Counted from the first letter of the stretch, positions 25,308 to 35,080 are shown. The stretch is 44,293 nucleotides of DNA from Aquabacterium sp. (GCA_017994835.1 JAGOKC010000004.1:1-44293); one strand, 5' to 3'. Translations and numbers: made by a program. Notes: generated from the letters alone by a model not told the origin.

Positions 25308-26690
25308 ATGACAGTCATGTCTGTGCAAGATTCCGATTCCCCTGTGTCTGCGTCTGTCTGGGGCAGGCTTTGGCAGGTCTTGCCAAAGGCGGCGCTGGGC
25401 AATCTGGTGGCGAAGTTGTTGATCGTGAGCCTGGGGCTGGCGATCACGGTGATGGTGGCGCGCCAGGGGCCGCGGGTGCAGGGTGCCTTTGCGTTGTTCG
25501 TGGCCGTGGAGGCCGGGCTGCTGACCTTGTTTTCAGGCTTGGGCCTGTGGCTGGCGCGGCAGATGTCGCAGCAGGTCGATGTCCGGTCGGCGCGCACGCT
25601 GCCCATGTTGCGCGCGGTGTTGCGGGCGGCGGTGGGCTTGGGTGCGGTGGCTTCCTTGGGCTTGCTGGCCTTGTCCTGGGGTGCCAAGACGTTGCCTTAT
25701 TCGCAGTTGTGGCTGCTGGCCCTGGCAGCACCGTTTTTGCTGCTGGTGCCGACGGCCACCGGCCTGTGGCTGGGAGAGGGGCGCATGTGGCCCATCAATC
25801 TGGCACAGGTGACGGCACCGGCGCTGGTGTTGACGGGCCTGGTGGGTGTTGCCTGGATTGGCGAGGGCACGACGCGCAGCACCTCCATGGTCGTGCTGGT
25901 GCTCACCGCCTGGGTCAGCGGCAAGTCGCTGGTGGCCGTGGTCACGGCCATTTATGCACTGCGCAATGCCAGCCAGCGCGACGAAGAACTGGCCGAGCAT
26001 CTGCGCTTGTCTGATCGTCCACCCATGCCCGAAGTGCAGGCGGTGTGGTGGCATCAGTGGCCGTTTGTCGCCACCATTGGCATCACCAATGTCGTCAGTT
26101 TGCTCAATTACCGGGCTTCGCTTTTTCTGGTCGAGCATTTTCGGGACTTGAGCACGGTGGGCACTTACTCGGTGGCGGTGTCCGTGGCCGAGTTGCTGTG
26201 GTTGTTGTCTTCGTCGGTGACCGTGTCGCTGTACGCCCGCATCGGGCATCCGGATGGGAAGGTGGCCGCGAGCATGACGGTGCAGGCGGTGCGCATCAAT
26301 GTGCTGGTGACCCTGGCCGCAGCGCCGGTGCTGTTGGGGCTGGCCTGGTGGGGTCTGCCCTGGCTGATGGGCAAGGCGTACACGGCCTCCTTGTGGCCGC
26401 TGGCGGCTTTGCTGCCCGGTGTGGCGGCTTACGCGGCGGCGTCCAGTCTGTCAGCGTTCTACACCAATCATCTGGGGCGACCGCATTTGTCGGGGGGCAT
26501 TGCTGGCTTGTCGTTGTTGGTCAGTTTCGGTCTGGGGTGGGTGTTGGTGCCGCATTGGGGCGCGCTGGGCGCGGCGGTGTCGTCCAGCCTGGGCTATGTC
26601 GTCGCCATCGTGGTGGCCTACGGGGTGTTCCTGCGCCATGCGGGGTTGCCGGTGCGGGCCTTGTGGCGAGCATCGCTGACGCCCCCCTAA
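25308..26690 (+). CDS. Polysaccharide flippase (Wzx-like, MATE/MOP superfamily)
   Basis: The 460-residue protein is hydrophobic throughout with about 12-14 predicted membrane helices, as in Wzx and related exporters of lipid-linked oligosaccharides. No single diagnostic motif is visible; assignment rests on length, topology and the following glycosyltransferase genes. ATG codons at 25308 and 25317 are both possible starts. It is the first gene of the plus-strand polysaccharide locus. Confidence 0.8.
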   Translation: MTVMSVQDSDSPVSASVWGRLWQVLPKAALGNLVAKLLIVSLGLAITVMVARQGPRVQGAFALFVAVEAGLLTLFSGLGLWLARQMSQQVDVRSARTLPMLRAVLRAAVGLGAVASLGLLALSWGAKTLPYSQLWLLALAAPFLLLVPTATGLWLGEGRMWPINLAQVTAPALVLTGLVGVAWIGEGTTRSTSMVVLVLTAWVSGKSLVAVVTAIYALRNASQRDEELAEHLRLSDRPPMPEVQAVWWHQWPFVATIGITNVVSLLNYRASLFLVEHFRDLSTVGTYSVAVSVAELLWLLSSSVTVSLYARIGHPDGKVAASMTVQAVRINVLVTLAAAPVLLGLAWWGLPWLMGKAYTASLWPLAALLPGVAAYAAASSLSAFYTNHLGRPHLSGGIAGLSLLVSFGLGWVLVPHWGALGAAVSSSLGYVVAIVVAYGVFLRHAGLPVRALWRASLTPP

Positions 26691-26701
26691 AGGGGCCGTG
26701 G

Positions 26702-26713
26702 TCCGGGCCCGGA
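26702..26713. repeat. 12-base perfect palindrome after the flippase gene
   Basis: TCCGGGCCCGGA is self-complementary and lies just after the flippase stop, before the hairpin and T-run at 26736. No function is evident. Confidence 0.4.
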
Positions 26714-26735
26714 TCAGAGACAATAGTGACCTGAG

Positions 26736-26764
26736 GGGGCCGGACCGCTCCGCCCCGGTTTTTT
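26736..26764 (+). terminator. Terminator-like hairpin between flippase and acyltransferase genes
   Basis: GGGG, a one-base bulge and CGGA pair with TCCG and CCCC around the loop CCGC; two G and six T follow. It lies only 15 bases before the next start codon, so it may attenuate rather than end the transcript. Confidence 0.5.
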
Positions 26765-26778
26765 GTTCATTCTTCACC

Positions 26779-27438
26779 ATGTCGTCCCTGATCCAACGAC
26801 TCAAACATCCTGTCGTGCGTACGCTGGCTGCCTTCACCGGGCCGCGCATCGTCTATGGCTGGCGCAATGCCGATGGCGGCTGGTGTGAGCACACGCGTGT
26901 CAGCACGCACAGTTGTTTTGAAGGACGCGAGGGCATGGTGCTGCACGACCACGTCTTCATTGGGCACTTCAATCGCCTGGATGGCTCCAATGGCCTGGTG
27001 ATCGAAGAAGGTGTGCAGGTGACCAACTACGTGTCCATTCTCAGCCACTCCAGTCACAAGGCGGTGCGGGTGATGGGGCGGCGATACGTGAACGATCCGA
27101 ATCCGCTCGGCTATGTGCGCAAGGCCACGCGCATCGGAGCCTACAGTTTCATCGGGCCCCACAGTGTGGTGGCACCCGGGGCGCACATTGGCAAGGGCGT
27201 GATCGTGCAGGGCTACAGCTTTGTGTCAGGCAGCGTGCCCGACTTCGCCATTGTCGCCACCCGAGAACAGGGCAAGCGTGCCGAAGTGGTGGGCGATACG
27301 CGTGAGCTGGATCGTGCCTTGTTGCAGCGTCATCCCGAGTTGCAGGCCTTGTATGCGCAATGGGCGGGCAAGGACCACCTGCGTCGCGCCTTGAACGGAG
27401 GGGCCGAGGCCCGCGTCAGTCAGAGAGGGCGTGCATGA
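26779..27438 (+). CDS. Hexapeptide-repeat acyltransferase
   Basis: The 219-residue protein has left-handed beta-helix repeats from about residue 50 to 160 (VFIGHFNRLDG, GVQVTNYVSILSHSSHK, RIGAYSFIGPHSVVAPG, HIGKGVIVQG). It resembles WbbJ-type acetyltransferases, with the histidine pair SHSSHK as the probable acceptor-activating site. It likely acylates a sugar of the polysaccharide made by the neighbours. Its TGA overlaps the next ATG by 4 bases. Confidence 0.85.
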   Translation: MSSLIQRLKHPVVRTLAAFTGPRIVYGWRNADGGWCEHTRVSTHSCFEGREGMVLHDHVFIGHFNRLDGSNGLVIEEGVQVTNYVSILSHSSHKAVRVMGRRYVNDPNPLGYVRKATRIGAYSFIGPHSVVAPGAHIGKGVIVQGYSFVSGSVPDFAIVATREQGKRAEVVGDTRELDRALLQRHPELQALYAQWAGKDHLRRALNGGAEARVSQRGRA

Positions 27439-28583
27439 CGTCCAGAGCTGGCAAAAAAGGCAAAACCCAAAAGCACCCACGTATCTTGTTTTTTGCCGAT
27501 GCGTCGAGCGTGCACACGCGCCGCTGGGTGGCCGCCGTGGCCGAGCGCGGAGCCCGCGCCATCGTCATCACGCGCCAGCCCGCCGAGGTGCCCGGTGCCG
27601 AAGAGGTGATCGCCGTGGCACCGGGTTCTGACAAACTGAGCTGGTTCACGGCCTTGCTGCAGGTGCGCCGCGTGGCGCGCGAGGTGGCCGCACGCTTCCA
27701 GCCCGATCTGGTGCACGGCCACTATGTGACCTCGTATGGCCTGTGGGCCACGGCCTGCGGGCTGCGCGTGCCCAAGGTGCTGACGGCCTGGGGCAGCGAC
27801 ATCCTGGTCACGCCGCGTCAGAGCCGCCTGATGCGCATGGTGGTGGCCTGGTCCATGCACCACGCCGACCTGGTCACGGCCGATTCGATGGACATGATCG
27901 ACGAGATCGCGCGCTATCACCCGGCCGGGCCTTGCCATCAGATCCTGTGGGGCGCTGACACCGACAAGTTCGTGCCGGCCACGCCCGCCGAGGGGTTCGA
28001 AGTGGTCAGCCTGCGCACCTGGGAGCCGAACTACAACATCGACGTGATCATTGATGCGTTTGCCAGGGTGGTGGCCGTGCGGCCTGACACGCAGATGACC
28101 TTGCACCTGCTGGGCGGTGGGCTGCAGCAGGCCGAACTGGAGCAGAAGGTCAAGCACCTGGGTGTTCAGGACCATGTGCAGTTCCACGGGAGGGTGGGTG
28201 ATGCGGCCATGGTGGCCGCCATCCAGCGCAGCCGCGTGTCGGTGTCCGTGCCCACCAGCGATGCCACCTCGGTGTCGGTGCTCGAATCCATGGCCTGCGG
28301 CCTGCCCATCATCGCCTCCGACCTGCCCGCCAACCACCAGTGGATCGACGCGCAAGGTGGCTGGATCGTGCCAGTGCGCGACGTGGATGCCTTGACCCAG
28401 GCCTTGTTGCAGGCCCACGACCAGCAGCAACAGGCCGCGAAGATGGGGCGGCACAACCATGCTCGCATCGAGCGTGAAGCCTCGCGCCGGGGGCAGATGG
28501 ACGCAATGTGGCGTCTGTACCAGCGTGCGCTGCACCCGCTGACGCCGCGCCTGGCGCGCCGTCGTCCGGCGGATCGCACCTGA
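27435..28583 (+). CDS. Glycosyltransferase, GT4-type
   Basis: The 382-residue protein has the GT-B fold of family 4. The N-terminal half starts with RILFFADASSVHTRRWV. The C-terminal half has the sugar-nucleotide binding signature DATSVSVLESMACGLPIIASD, with the catalytic-region glutamate, shortened here to its core SVLESMACGLPII. It moves a sugar onto a lipid-linked oligosaccharide in the cytoplasm. The donor is unknown. It overlaps the preceding gene by 4 bases. Confidence 0.88.
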   Translation: MTSRAGKKGKTQKHPRILFFADASSVHTRRWVAAVAERGARAIVITRQPAEVPGAEEVIAVAPGSDKLSWFTALLQVRRVAREVAARFQPDLVHGHYVTSYGLWATACGLRVPKVLTAWGSDILVTPRQSRLMRMVVAWSMHHADLVTADSMDMIDEIARYHPAGPCHQILWGADTDKFVPATPAEGFEVVSLRTWEPNYNIDVIIDAFARVVAVRPDTQMTLHLLGGGLQQAELEQKVKHLGVQDHVQFHGRVGDAAMVAAIQRSRVSVSVPTSDATSVSVLESMACGLPIIASDLPANHQWIDAQGGWIVPVRDVDALTQALLQAHDQQQQAAKMGRHNHARIEREASRRGQMDAMWRLYQRALHPLTPRLARRRPADRT

Positions 28584-28622
28584 GTCTTTGGCCCTGTTCA
28601 AACCCGCCACACCGAGTCACCC

Positions 28623-29723
28623 ATGTCTGAAGCCCGCATCGTTTCCGTCATCGTGCCGTGCCGCAACGAGCGAGACCACATCGAGGCCTTTTGCCGCAGC
28701 GTGGCCGCGCAGCAGGTGCCCGAGGGCTGGACACTGGAAGTGTGGGTGGCCGACGGCCTGAGCGACGATGGCACGCGTGAGCGCCTGAGTGTCTGGTGTG
28801 CGCAGGACGACCGTTTTCACATGATCGACAACCCAGGGCGCATCGTCTCGTGCGGCCTGAACCGCTGCATCGAGGCGAGCCACGGTGAGTTCATCGTGCG
28901 CCTGGATGTGCACACGGTGTACGCCGACGATTACATCGCCCAGTGTCTGGCCGTGTGGCAGGAAACGGGCGCCGACAACGTGGGGGGACCGTGGCGCGCG
29001 CAGGGCGAGAGCGGCCCGGCGGCGGTCGTGCAGCGGGCGGTGGCCGCGGCGTTCCAGTCTCGCCTGGTGGCAGGCGGCGCCTTGTCGCGCGACCTGGCCT
29101 ACAACGGCGAGGTGGACACGGTGTACCTGGGAGCTTGGCCTCGCGCCACCTTCGAGCGTTTCGATGGGTTTGACGAAAACCTGGTGCGCAACCAGGACGA
29201 CGAGCACAACCTGCGCATCCACAAGGGGGGTGGACGCATCTGGCAATCGTCGTCCATCCATTCGACCTACTTCCCGCGCGCCAGCAAGATGGACGTGTTC
29301 CGCCAGTACCGTCAGTACGGTTACTGGAAGCCGTTTGTCATGCTCAAGCATGGTCAGGCGGCAGCCTTGCGGCACCTGATTCCCGGCCTGTTCGTGGCCG
29401 CGCTGATCCTGCTCATGCTGGTGACCCTGATCGGGGTGCCGACCTTGATGTGGGCACCGCTGTCCCCGGGGCTGCGCGAGGGCTTGACCGGGGTGGTCAC
29501 CGCAGCCGCCACACTGGCTTTGTTGCAGGGCTGGCTGTACGGCACGGCGGTCTTGTGGATCAGCTGGCGCATTGCCCGCGAGCAGGGGCGCGATCTGCGC
29601 TGGCAACTGCCCGATGTCATCGCCGCCTATCATTTTGGTTACGGTCTGGGTTCGATCCGCGGCTGGTGGGACGCCCTCGTGCGCCGTCGCCCCGATCCGG
29701 CTTTTGGTCGCCTGACGCGTTGA
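28623..29723 (+). CDS. Membrane-anchored glycosyltransferase, GT2-type (ExoA-like)
   Basis: The 366-residue protein has an N-terminal GT-A domain of family 2: VSVIVPCRNERDHI, the WVADGLSDDGT region, RLDVHTVYADDY holding a DxH metal motif, and a QDDEHNLRI motif typical of ExoA-like enzymes. Two to three membrane helices follow from about residue 250. It resembles ExoA of succinoglycan synthesis, which extends a lipid-linked sugar. The donor is unknown. It lies 39 bases after the GT4 gene. Confidence 0.87.
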   Translation: MSEARIVSVIVPCRNERDHIEAFCRSVAAQQVPEGWTLEVWVADGLSDDGTRERLSVWCAQDDRFHMIDNPGRIVSCGLNRCIEASHGEFIVRLDVHTVYADDYIAQCLAVWQETGADNVGGPWRAQGESGPAAVVQRAVAAAFQSRLVAGGALSRDLAYNGEVDTVYLGAWPRATFERFDGFDENLVRNQDDEHNLRIHKGGGRIWQSSSIHSTYFPRASKMDVFRQYRQYGYWKPFVMLKHGQAAALRHLIPGLFVAALILLMLVTLIGVPTLMWAPLSPGLREGLTGVVTAAATLALLQGWLYGTAVLWISWRIAREQGRDLRWQLPDVIAAYHFGYGLGSIRGWWDALVRRRPDPAFGRLTR

Positions 29724-29744
29724 CCTGTTTTCAGTGAGATCCCC

Positions 29745-30923
29745 ATGAGTTCAGCTTCTGCCTCGCAGCCCTTCCTGCCCTTTGCCTTGCCCGAAATCGG
29801 CGAGGAAGAAATCGCGGAAGTGGTGGACACCTTGCGCTCAGGCTGGGTCACCACCGGCCCCAAAGCCCGCCTCTTCGAGCAGGCCTTTGTCGATTATCTG
29901 GGCGATGCCAGCCTGCAGGCCATTGCCGTCAACTCGGCCACCGCCGGCTTGCATCTGGCCCTGGAAGCCCTGGGTATCGGCCCCGGTGACGAGGTCATCA
30001 CCACCACCCACACCTTCACCGCCACCGCCGAGGTGGTGCGCTACCTCGGCGCGGACGTGAAGCTGGTCGACATCGACCCGGCCACCCTCAACATCGACCC
30101 GGCCGCCATCGAAGCGGCCATCACACCGCGCACCAAGGCGCTGATGCCGGTGCACTACGCCGGCCTGTCGGTGGACATGGATGCCATCCACGCCATTGCA
30201 CAGAAGCATGGATTAAAGGTGGTCGAAGACGCCGCCCATGCGCTGCCGACCACCTGGAAGGGGCAGACGATTGGCACGCTGCACAGCGATGCCGTGGTGT
30301 TCAGCTTCTACGCCAACAAGACCATGACCACGGGCGAAGGCGGCATGCTGGTGACGCGCGATGCGGCGCTGGCGGCCCGCGCCAAGGTCATGCGCCTGCA
30401 CGGCATCAACCGCGATGCCTTCGACCGCTTCACCGCCAAGGTGCCGAGCTGGTATTACGAGATCGTGGCGCCCGGCTTCAAGTACAACCTGACCGACATC
30501 GCCGCGGCCATGGGCCTGCACCAGCTCAAGCGTCTGCCCGGTTTCCAGACCCGCCGCGAGCAGATTGCCGCCCGCTATGACGCCGCCTTGGCCGACCTGC
30601 CGCTGATCCTGCCGCCGCGCCCGGTGCATGCCGGTGACCTGCACTCGTGGCACCTGTATGTGGTGCGCCTGAGTGACGACGCCACGCTCAACCGCGATCA
30701 GTTGATCGAGAGCCTGTTTGCCGATGGCATCGGCGTGAGCGTGCACTACATCCCGCTGCACCTGCACCCCTACTGGAAGGAGCGCTACGACCTGAAGCCC
30801 GAGCAGTTCCCGCACAGCCAGAAGGCCTACGAGCGCATGGTGACCTTGCCGCTGTACACCCGCATGACGGATGACGATGTCGAGCGCGTCATCACGGCGG
30901 TGCGCAAGGCCTGTGGCCGTTGA
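29745..30923 (+). CDS. DegT/DnrJ/EryC1-type sugar aminotransferase
   Basis: The 392-residue PLP enzyme adds an amino group to a nucleotide-linked keto-sugar. Lys192 in [13 protein letters not shown] is the cofactor lysine, [11 protein letters not shown] supplies the aspartate that holds the pyridine ring, and SGWVTTGPK opens the substrate site. It is the only sugar-modifying dehydratase/aminotransferase step seen here, so the keto-sugar must be made elsewhere. Its product would be a deoxyamino sugar, possibly the first sugar used by the next gene's product. Confidence 0.9.
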   Translation: MSSASASQPFLPFALPEIGEEEIAEVVDTLRSGWVTTGPKARLFEQAFVDYLGDASLQAIAVNSATAGLHLALEALGIGPGDEVITTTHTFTATAEVVRYLGADVKLVDIDPATLNIDPAAIEAAITPRTKALMPVHYAGLSVDMDAIHAIAQKHGLKVVEDAAHALPTTWKGQTIGTLHSDAVVFSFYANKTMTTGEGGMLVTRDAALAARAKVMRLHGINRDAFDRFTAKVPSWYYEIVAPGFKYNLTDIAAAMGLHQLKRLPGFQTRREQIAARYDAALADLPLILPPRPVHAGDLHSWHLYVVRLSDDATLNRDQLIESLFADGIGVSVHYIPLHLHPYWKERYDLKPEQFPHSQKAYERMVTLPLYTRMTDDDVERVITAVRKACGR

Positions 30924-30954
30924 GGCGTGACGTGACGCTGAGGTCTTCTGCGCG

Positions 30955-31551
30955 ATGAGCAAGCGGCTGTTCGACTGGGTGATGTCGTCCCTGGGCCTGC
31001 TGGCGCTGGGGCCGCTGCTGATCCTGATCGCGTTGGCGGTCAAGCTGGATTCGCCGGGGCCGGTGTTTTTCCGGCAGGAGCGGGTGGGGCGCTTTGGCGT
31101 GTCGTTTCGCATCCACAAGTTCCGCACCATGCGGCACGACCCGGCGGGCAGCGGCTTGCAGATCACCGTGGGGGCCGATCGCCGCATCACGCGGGTGGGG
31201 CAATTTCTGCGTGGCAGCAAGCTCGATGAGCTGCCGCAGTTGATCGATGTGTGGCAAGGCACCATGAGCCTGGTTGGCCCACGCCCCGAGGTGCCGCGCT
31301 ATGTGGCGCATTACCCCGCTGCGCTGCGCGACAAGGTGCTGTCGGTACGCCCGGGCATCACCGACATCGCCTCGATCGAATACCGCGACGAGAGTGCCGT
31401 GCTGGCGCGTGCCGCCGACCCCGAGCGCGCTTACATCGACGAGGTGCTGCCCCACAAGCTGGCGCTGGCGGCCAGCTATGTCGATCAGGCCTCGGTCTGG
31501 CTGGACGTGCGTTTGATCATTCGCACCATCGTGGCGATTGTTCGTTCCTGA
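30955..31551 (+). CDS. Initiating sugar-phosphate transferase (PglC/WcaJ family)
   Basis: The 198-residue protein is a short phosphoglycosyl transferase. It has one re-entrant membrane helix (about residues 5-28), FRQERVG, the conserved HKFRTMRHD, SKLDELPQLIDV and MSLVGPRPEVPRY motifs. It attaches the first sugar phosphate to undecaprenyl phosphate. Its size is that of PglC-like enzymes rather than the long WbaP type. Placed last in the locus, it is followed by the converging nir cluster. Confidence 0.92.
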   Translation: MSKRLFDWVMSSLGLLALGPLLILIALAVKLDSPGPVFFRQERVGRFGVSFRIHKFRTMRHDPAGSGLQITVGADRRITRVGQFLRGSKLDELPQLIDVWQGTMSLVGPRPEVPRYVAHYPAALRDKVLSVRPGITDIASIEYRDESAVLARAADPERAYIDEVLPHKLALAASYVDQASVWLDVRLIIRTIVAIVRS

Positions 31552-31572
31552 TCGCAGGGTGGCCCACGTCCA

Positions 31573-31707
31573 TCAGCGCTTCAGGTACGGGCGCAGTTCT
31601 TTGTCATCGCGACGGATGTGGAGTGACAGCCAGTCACTCAGAATGGTGGAGAGTTGTGAGGCGACTGTGATGCTGCCCACCGCCAAAGCATGGGAGCGGC
31701 GCTCAGT
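31573..31707 (-). pseudogene. Truncated hemerythrin-like C-terminus after nirN
   Basis: A 44-codon open frame with no start codon in a sensible place overlaps the last bases of nirN and ends at TGA. It reads ...ILSDWLSLHIRRDDKELRPYLKR, much like the last helix of bacterial hemerythrins, with the His-x4-Asp pair that binds iron (HIRRDD). The start and first helices are missing. It is best read as the remains of a hemerythrin gene cut when nirN came to lie here. A 7-bp hairpin (31621-31639) falls inside it. Confidence 0.55.
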
Positions 31708-33322
31708 GAGACGTCCCCTCGGATTTGGTGATCTTGTTGTACACGTTGTACTTGCCCACGGGCTTGCTCATGGGCAGGCGCTTGACTTCCTTGAGCGTGC
31801 GCGCGTCGTACACGATCAGGGCCCCGTCCATCTCCCACAGGCTGGCCAGGGCGTACTTGCCATCGCGTGTGAATTCGATGTGGGTGAGGGTCTTGCCCGG
31901 TTCGCCTTCCAGGGTGTGGGCGGGTTTGAGGGTGACCTTGTCGATCAACATCAGCTTGTTCTTGGAGGCCGGGTGCATCATGGCATCGACCCAGGCGTAG
32001 CGGCTCGACTCGTGGCTGCGCATGAAGAATCCGGGTCCCAAGGTTGGAATCTGGGTGACGGTTTTCCAGGTCTGCATGTCGATCACGCTGATCACACCGT
32101 CTTTCAGGTTGGGTGAGGCGAGCACGGTGGTTTGACTGCCGTCCGGACGCTGCCAGGACCAGGTGATGCCGGAGCCCAGATGGGGCATGCCAGGCAGGTC
32201 GATGTGGGCGATGGCGCGTCGTGCATCCAGGCTGATGACCTGGCTGTCAGCTTGTGTCTCACCCGTGCGTGGGCGGGCCGATCCGATCGCGTAGCGGTAG
32301 TCCTGGTCAAAGAAGAAATCGTCCAGCGGAGCCGACAAGGGGGTGCGGCGCACGCCGAAGGTGCCGGGCTCGGGCAGGGACTCACCCATGCGGTAGTCGT
32401 GAACATAGCCGTTGTAGATCGGCTCTGCCTTGGGGTCGTACGAGATCTCCCACAACTCGGGCAGATCCTTGAGGGCCACCACAAAGCTTTGGCGCGGTGA
32501 GGCGTCGTACACGGCGGACACGCGCGAGGACTGTTTGCCATCAAGCGTGCGGACCGGATAAAGCTTGAGCAGGTTGAGACTGCTGTCAAACAGCACCACA
32601 CTGTGAGGCAGATAGTTAGCGGCCATCACATAGCGTCCATCACCCGATACGGCCACATTGCGCATGTTGATGCCTGCGCGCACCTCGGCCACGACCTTCA
32701 GGTTGTAGAGGTCGTATTTGGTGATCCAGCCGTCGCGCGAACCAAAGTAAACGTAGCGGCCATCGGGTGAGAACTTGGGACCCCCATGCAGCGCGAAGCG
32801 CGAGGCAAAGCGGTGGATGACCTTGAAGCGATCGCCGTCGAGCAGGGACACATGGTGGTCTCCGCCCTCGACCACCACGAACAGATTGAGTGGATCGGCC
32901 TTCCAGGCGGGTTTGGCGGGCCACTTGGCCCATCCGCTTGTTTCGGTGCGCGATGCGCGGATGTCGGTCTCGGCCCAATGGGGGCGCGGTTCTTGCGGGC
33001 TGTAGATCCACGCGGTCACAGCGTCGATGTCGGCGCTGCTGAGGGTGTCACCAAAGGCCGGCATCTGCGTGGCCGCGCGGCCGTGGGTGATGACCTCGAT
33101 GGCATCCTTGCGTTTGAGTCGCTCCAGGCTTTCCGGCATCAGTGCCGGCCCCATGCCCCCCAGGCGCTCGGCACCGTGGCAGGCCGCACAGTGCTGGGCA
33201 TAGAGCCGATGGGCCGGTGCGCCCGCAGCAGGGGTTGATGCAACAGCCTGGGCGTGGGCCATGTCCCAACCCATCCACATCATGCCCAGTGCCAGTCCGA
33301 TCTGGCTGATCCATCTCCACAT
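31703..33322 (-). CDS. nirN: Heme d1 biosynthesis c-type cytochrome NirN
   Basis: The 539-residue protein has a signal peptide (residues 1-25), a cytochrome c domain with CAACH at 45-49, and an eight-bladed d1-type propeller. It is a NirS paralogue that carries out the last dehydrogenation of dihydro-heme d1 in the periplasm. It is told from NirS by its different propeller sequence and from NirF by the heme c domain. It is somewhat longer than the Pseudomonas protein. It starts 12 bases after nirJ and is the last nir gene here. Confidence 0.88.
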   Translation of the reverse strand: MWRWISQIGLALGMMWMGWDMAHAQAVASTPAAGAPAHRLYAQHCAACHGAERLGGMGPALMPESLERLKRKDAIEVITHGRAATQMPAFGDTLSSADIDAVTAWIYSPQEPRPHWAETDIRASRTETSGWAKWPAKPAWKADPLNLFVVVEGGDHHVSLLDGDRFKVIHRFASRFALHGGPKFSPDGRYVYFGSRDGWITKYDLYNLKVVAEVRAGINMRNVAVSGDGRYVMAANYLPHSVVLFDSSLNLLKLYPVRTLDGKQSSRVSAVYDASPRQSFVVALKDLPELWEISYDPKAEPIYNGYVHDYRMGESLPEPGTFGVRRTPLSAPLDDFFFDQDYRYAIGSARPRTGETQADSQVISLDARRAIAHIDLPGMPHLGSGITWSWQRPDGSQTTVLASPNLKDGVISVIDMQTWKTVTQIPTLGPGFFMRSHESSRYAWVDAMMHPASKNKLMLIDKVTLKPAHTLEGEPGKTLTHIEFTRDGKYALASLWEMDGALIVYDARTLKEVKRLPMSKPVGKYNVYNKITKSEGTSH

Positions 33323-33334
33323 GATGATCTCCGA

Positions 33335-34540
33335 TCAGTGAGGGATGTAGGCAAAGGGGGTGACCTTGACGCGCTCGGTCGATGCGGTCACGCCGATCTC
33401 TTCATCGGTCAGGTAGCAGCCTGGGTCTTCGGCCCAGAACGAACGGGTCACCTGGTGTGCGCGCACACGTGTGTTGCCGTTGCAGATGGCCAGATGCTGA
33501 CAGCTGCCGCAACGACCCTGAACCGGGCGGGGGCGCTGCTTGAGCCCCGCCATCAAGGGGTCGGACGTGTCGGCCCAGATGTCACCAAAGGGGCGGTGGC
33601 GCACATCACCGAGGGTGTGGTGCCACCACATGGTGTCGGGATGGACCAGCCCGAGGTTGTCGATGTTGGCGACGTTCACGCCCGATGAGTTGCCGCCCCA
33701 CGCAACCAGAGCCTGTTGCACATCGTCGGCCCAGCGCGGCAGCTTGCGTTGAACCCATTGCAGCAGATACACGCCATCGGCATCGTTGTTGCCGGTCACG
33801 AACTCGTGGTCTCGACCGGCCTGGGCCTCGGTCCAGGCGGTTTCAAACAGCAGGTCGAGCGCCTGGCGGGTGGCCTCGAAGTAGGCATCTTTGGCACGAT
33901 TGAGGTTGCCGCGTCCTGCATAGTTCAGGTGCGAGAAATAGAACTTGCTGATGTCCTCACGCTTCATCAATTCAAGCAGGGGCGCGAGCTCGTTGCTGTT
34001 CATGGCCGTCATGGTGTAGCGCAAGCCGACCTTGACGCCCCGTTCGCGCAGCAGGTGAATGGCCTGAACCGAACGATCAAAAGCGCCTTCCAGCCGACGG
34101 AATTGGTCATGCACCGCACCGATGCCATCCAGGCTGATGCCCACATAGTTGAAACCGGTGGCGGCGATGCGGTCCGCGCAGGCGGCGTCGATCAGGGTGC
34201 CGTTGGTGGACAAGCCGGTGTAGAACTTCATCTGTCTGGCGTGTTCGGCCAGCTCGAAGATGTCGGGGCGCATGAGGGGCTCGCCACCTGACAGGATCAG
34301 GGCGGGCACCCCGGCTTGCTTGAGTTCGCCCATCACCTTGAGGGCTTCGGCCGTGCTCAACTCGCCGGCGTAGTCGGTGTCGGCAGACAGGGCATAGCAG
34401 TGCTTGCACGTGAGGTTGCAGCGGCGGATCAGGTTCCAGATCACCACGGGGCCACGTGGCTGGCGTTCGGGGCGGTGGGGATAATGACCTGTGCGCTCGG
34501 CCTGGGCCAAGGCATTCATGAATTCAGAAATGCGGAACAT
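33335..34540 (-). CDS. nirJ: Heme d1 biosynthesis radical SAM protein NirJ
   Basis: The 401-residue enzyme removes propionate side chains during heme d1 synthesis. The radical SAM motif CNLTCKHC (Cys41, Cys45, Cys48) binds the [4Fe-4S] cluster, and ILSGGEPLMRPD is the SAM-binding GGEP motif. A C-terminal SPASM-like region has CGSCQHLAICNGN and further cysteines for a second cluster. It starts 3 bases after nirH and precedes nirN. Confidence 0.95.
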   Translation of the reverse strand: MFRISEFMNALAQAERTGHYPHRPERQPRGPVVIWNLIRRCNLTCKHCYALSADTDYAGELSTAEALKVMGELKQAGVPALILSGGEPLMRPDIFELAEHARQMKFYTGLSTNGTLIDAACADRIAATGFNYVGISLDGIGAVHDQFRRLEGAFDRSVQAIHLLRERGVKVGLRYTMTAMNSNELAPLLELMKREDISKFYFSHLNYAGRGNLNRAKDAYFEATRQALDLLFETAWTEAQAGRDHEFVTGNNDADGVYLLQWVQRKLPRWADDVQQALVAWGGNSSGVNVANIDNLGLVHPDTMWWHHTLGDVRHRPFGDIWADTSDPLMAGLKQRPRPVQGRCGSCQHLAICNGNTRVRAHQVTRSFWAEDPGCYLTDEEIGVTASTERVKVTPFAYIPH

Positions 34541-34543
34541 GGC

Positions 34544-35062
34544 TTACTCCTGTGGACTGCGTTGGGCTTGAAGCCGCAGTCCGGTTTTCTTGAGAATCTG
34601 GCTGCTGTAAAGAATGTCGTGTTGTCTGAGCGCGGCCCCCAACACTTCGGCGATTTGCCGGGTCTGCTGCACCACCTCGTCGCGCGAATGCCCATGCACC
34701 ATCGCAAACAGGTTGTAGGGCCACACGGGCAAACGACGCGGGCGTCGATAACAGTGTGAGACAAAAGGCAGGTGGCCAACGGCCTCGCCCAGTGCATCGA
34801 CCTGCGTGTCGTCCACATCCCACACCGACATGCCGTTGGCGGTATAGCCCAGGCGGTAATGGTTAGGAACCGCACCGATGCGCCGGATCAGGCCGCGTTG
34901 CTGCATGGCGTGCAGGGTGGCGATGACGGTCTCTTCGCTCAGGCTCAATTGATGAGCTACATCACGATAGGGATGAGGCGTCAGGGGCAAACCAGCCTGG
35001 GTAGCGGCAATCAGCTGGCGTTCAAGGTCGCTGAGACCGGGGTGGGGGCATGTGGTGAGCAT
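34544..35062 (-). CDS. nirH: Siroheme decarboxylase subunit NirH
   Basis: The 172-residue protein has an Lrp/AsnC-like helix-turn-helix fold and the motif WPYNLFAMVHG shared by NirH and NirL. With NirG and NirDL it decarboxylates siroheme to didecarboxysiroheme, the first committed step to heme d1. It does not act as a regulator despite the fold. It is 18 bases after nirG. Confidence 0.85.
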   Translation of the reverse strand: MLTTCPHPGLSDLERQLIAATQAGLPLTPHPYRDVAHQLSLSEETVIATLHAMQQRGLIRRIGAVPNHYRLGYTANGMSVWDVDDTQVDALGEAVGHLPFVSHCYRRPRRLPVWPYNLFAMVHGHSRDEVVQQTRQIAEVLGAALRQHDILYSSQILKKTGLRLQAQRSPQE

Positions 35063-35080
35063 GGAGGTTTCTGGTGGCGC

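Noticed and set aside
31621-31639. GAGTGAC-AGCCA-GTCACTC hairpin as terminator between the sugar transferase and nirN
   Set aside because: Perfect 7-bp stem but no T-run on either strand and it lies within the hemerythrin-like frame, so it may only reflect coding sequence.
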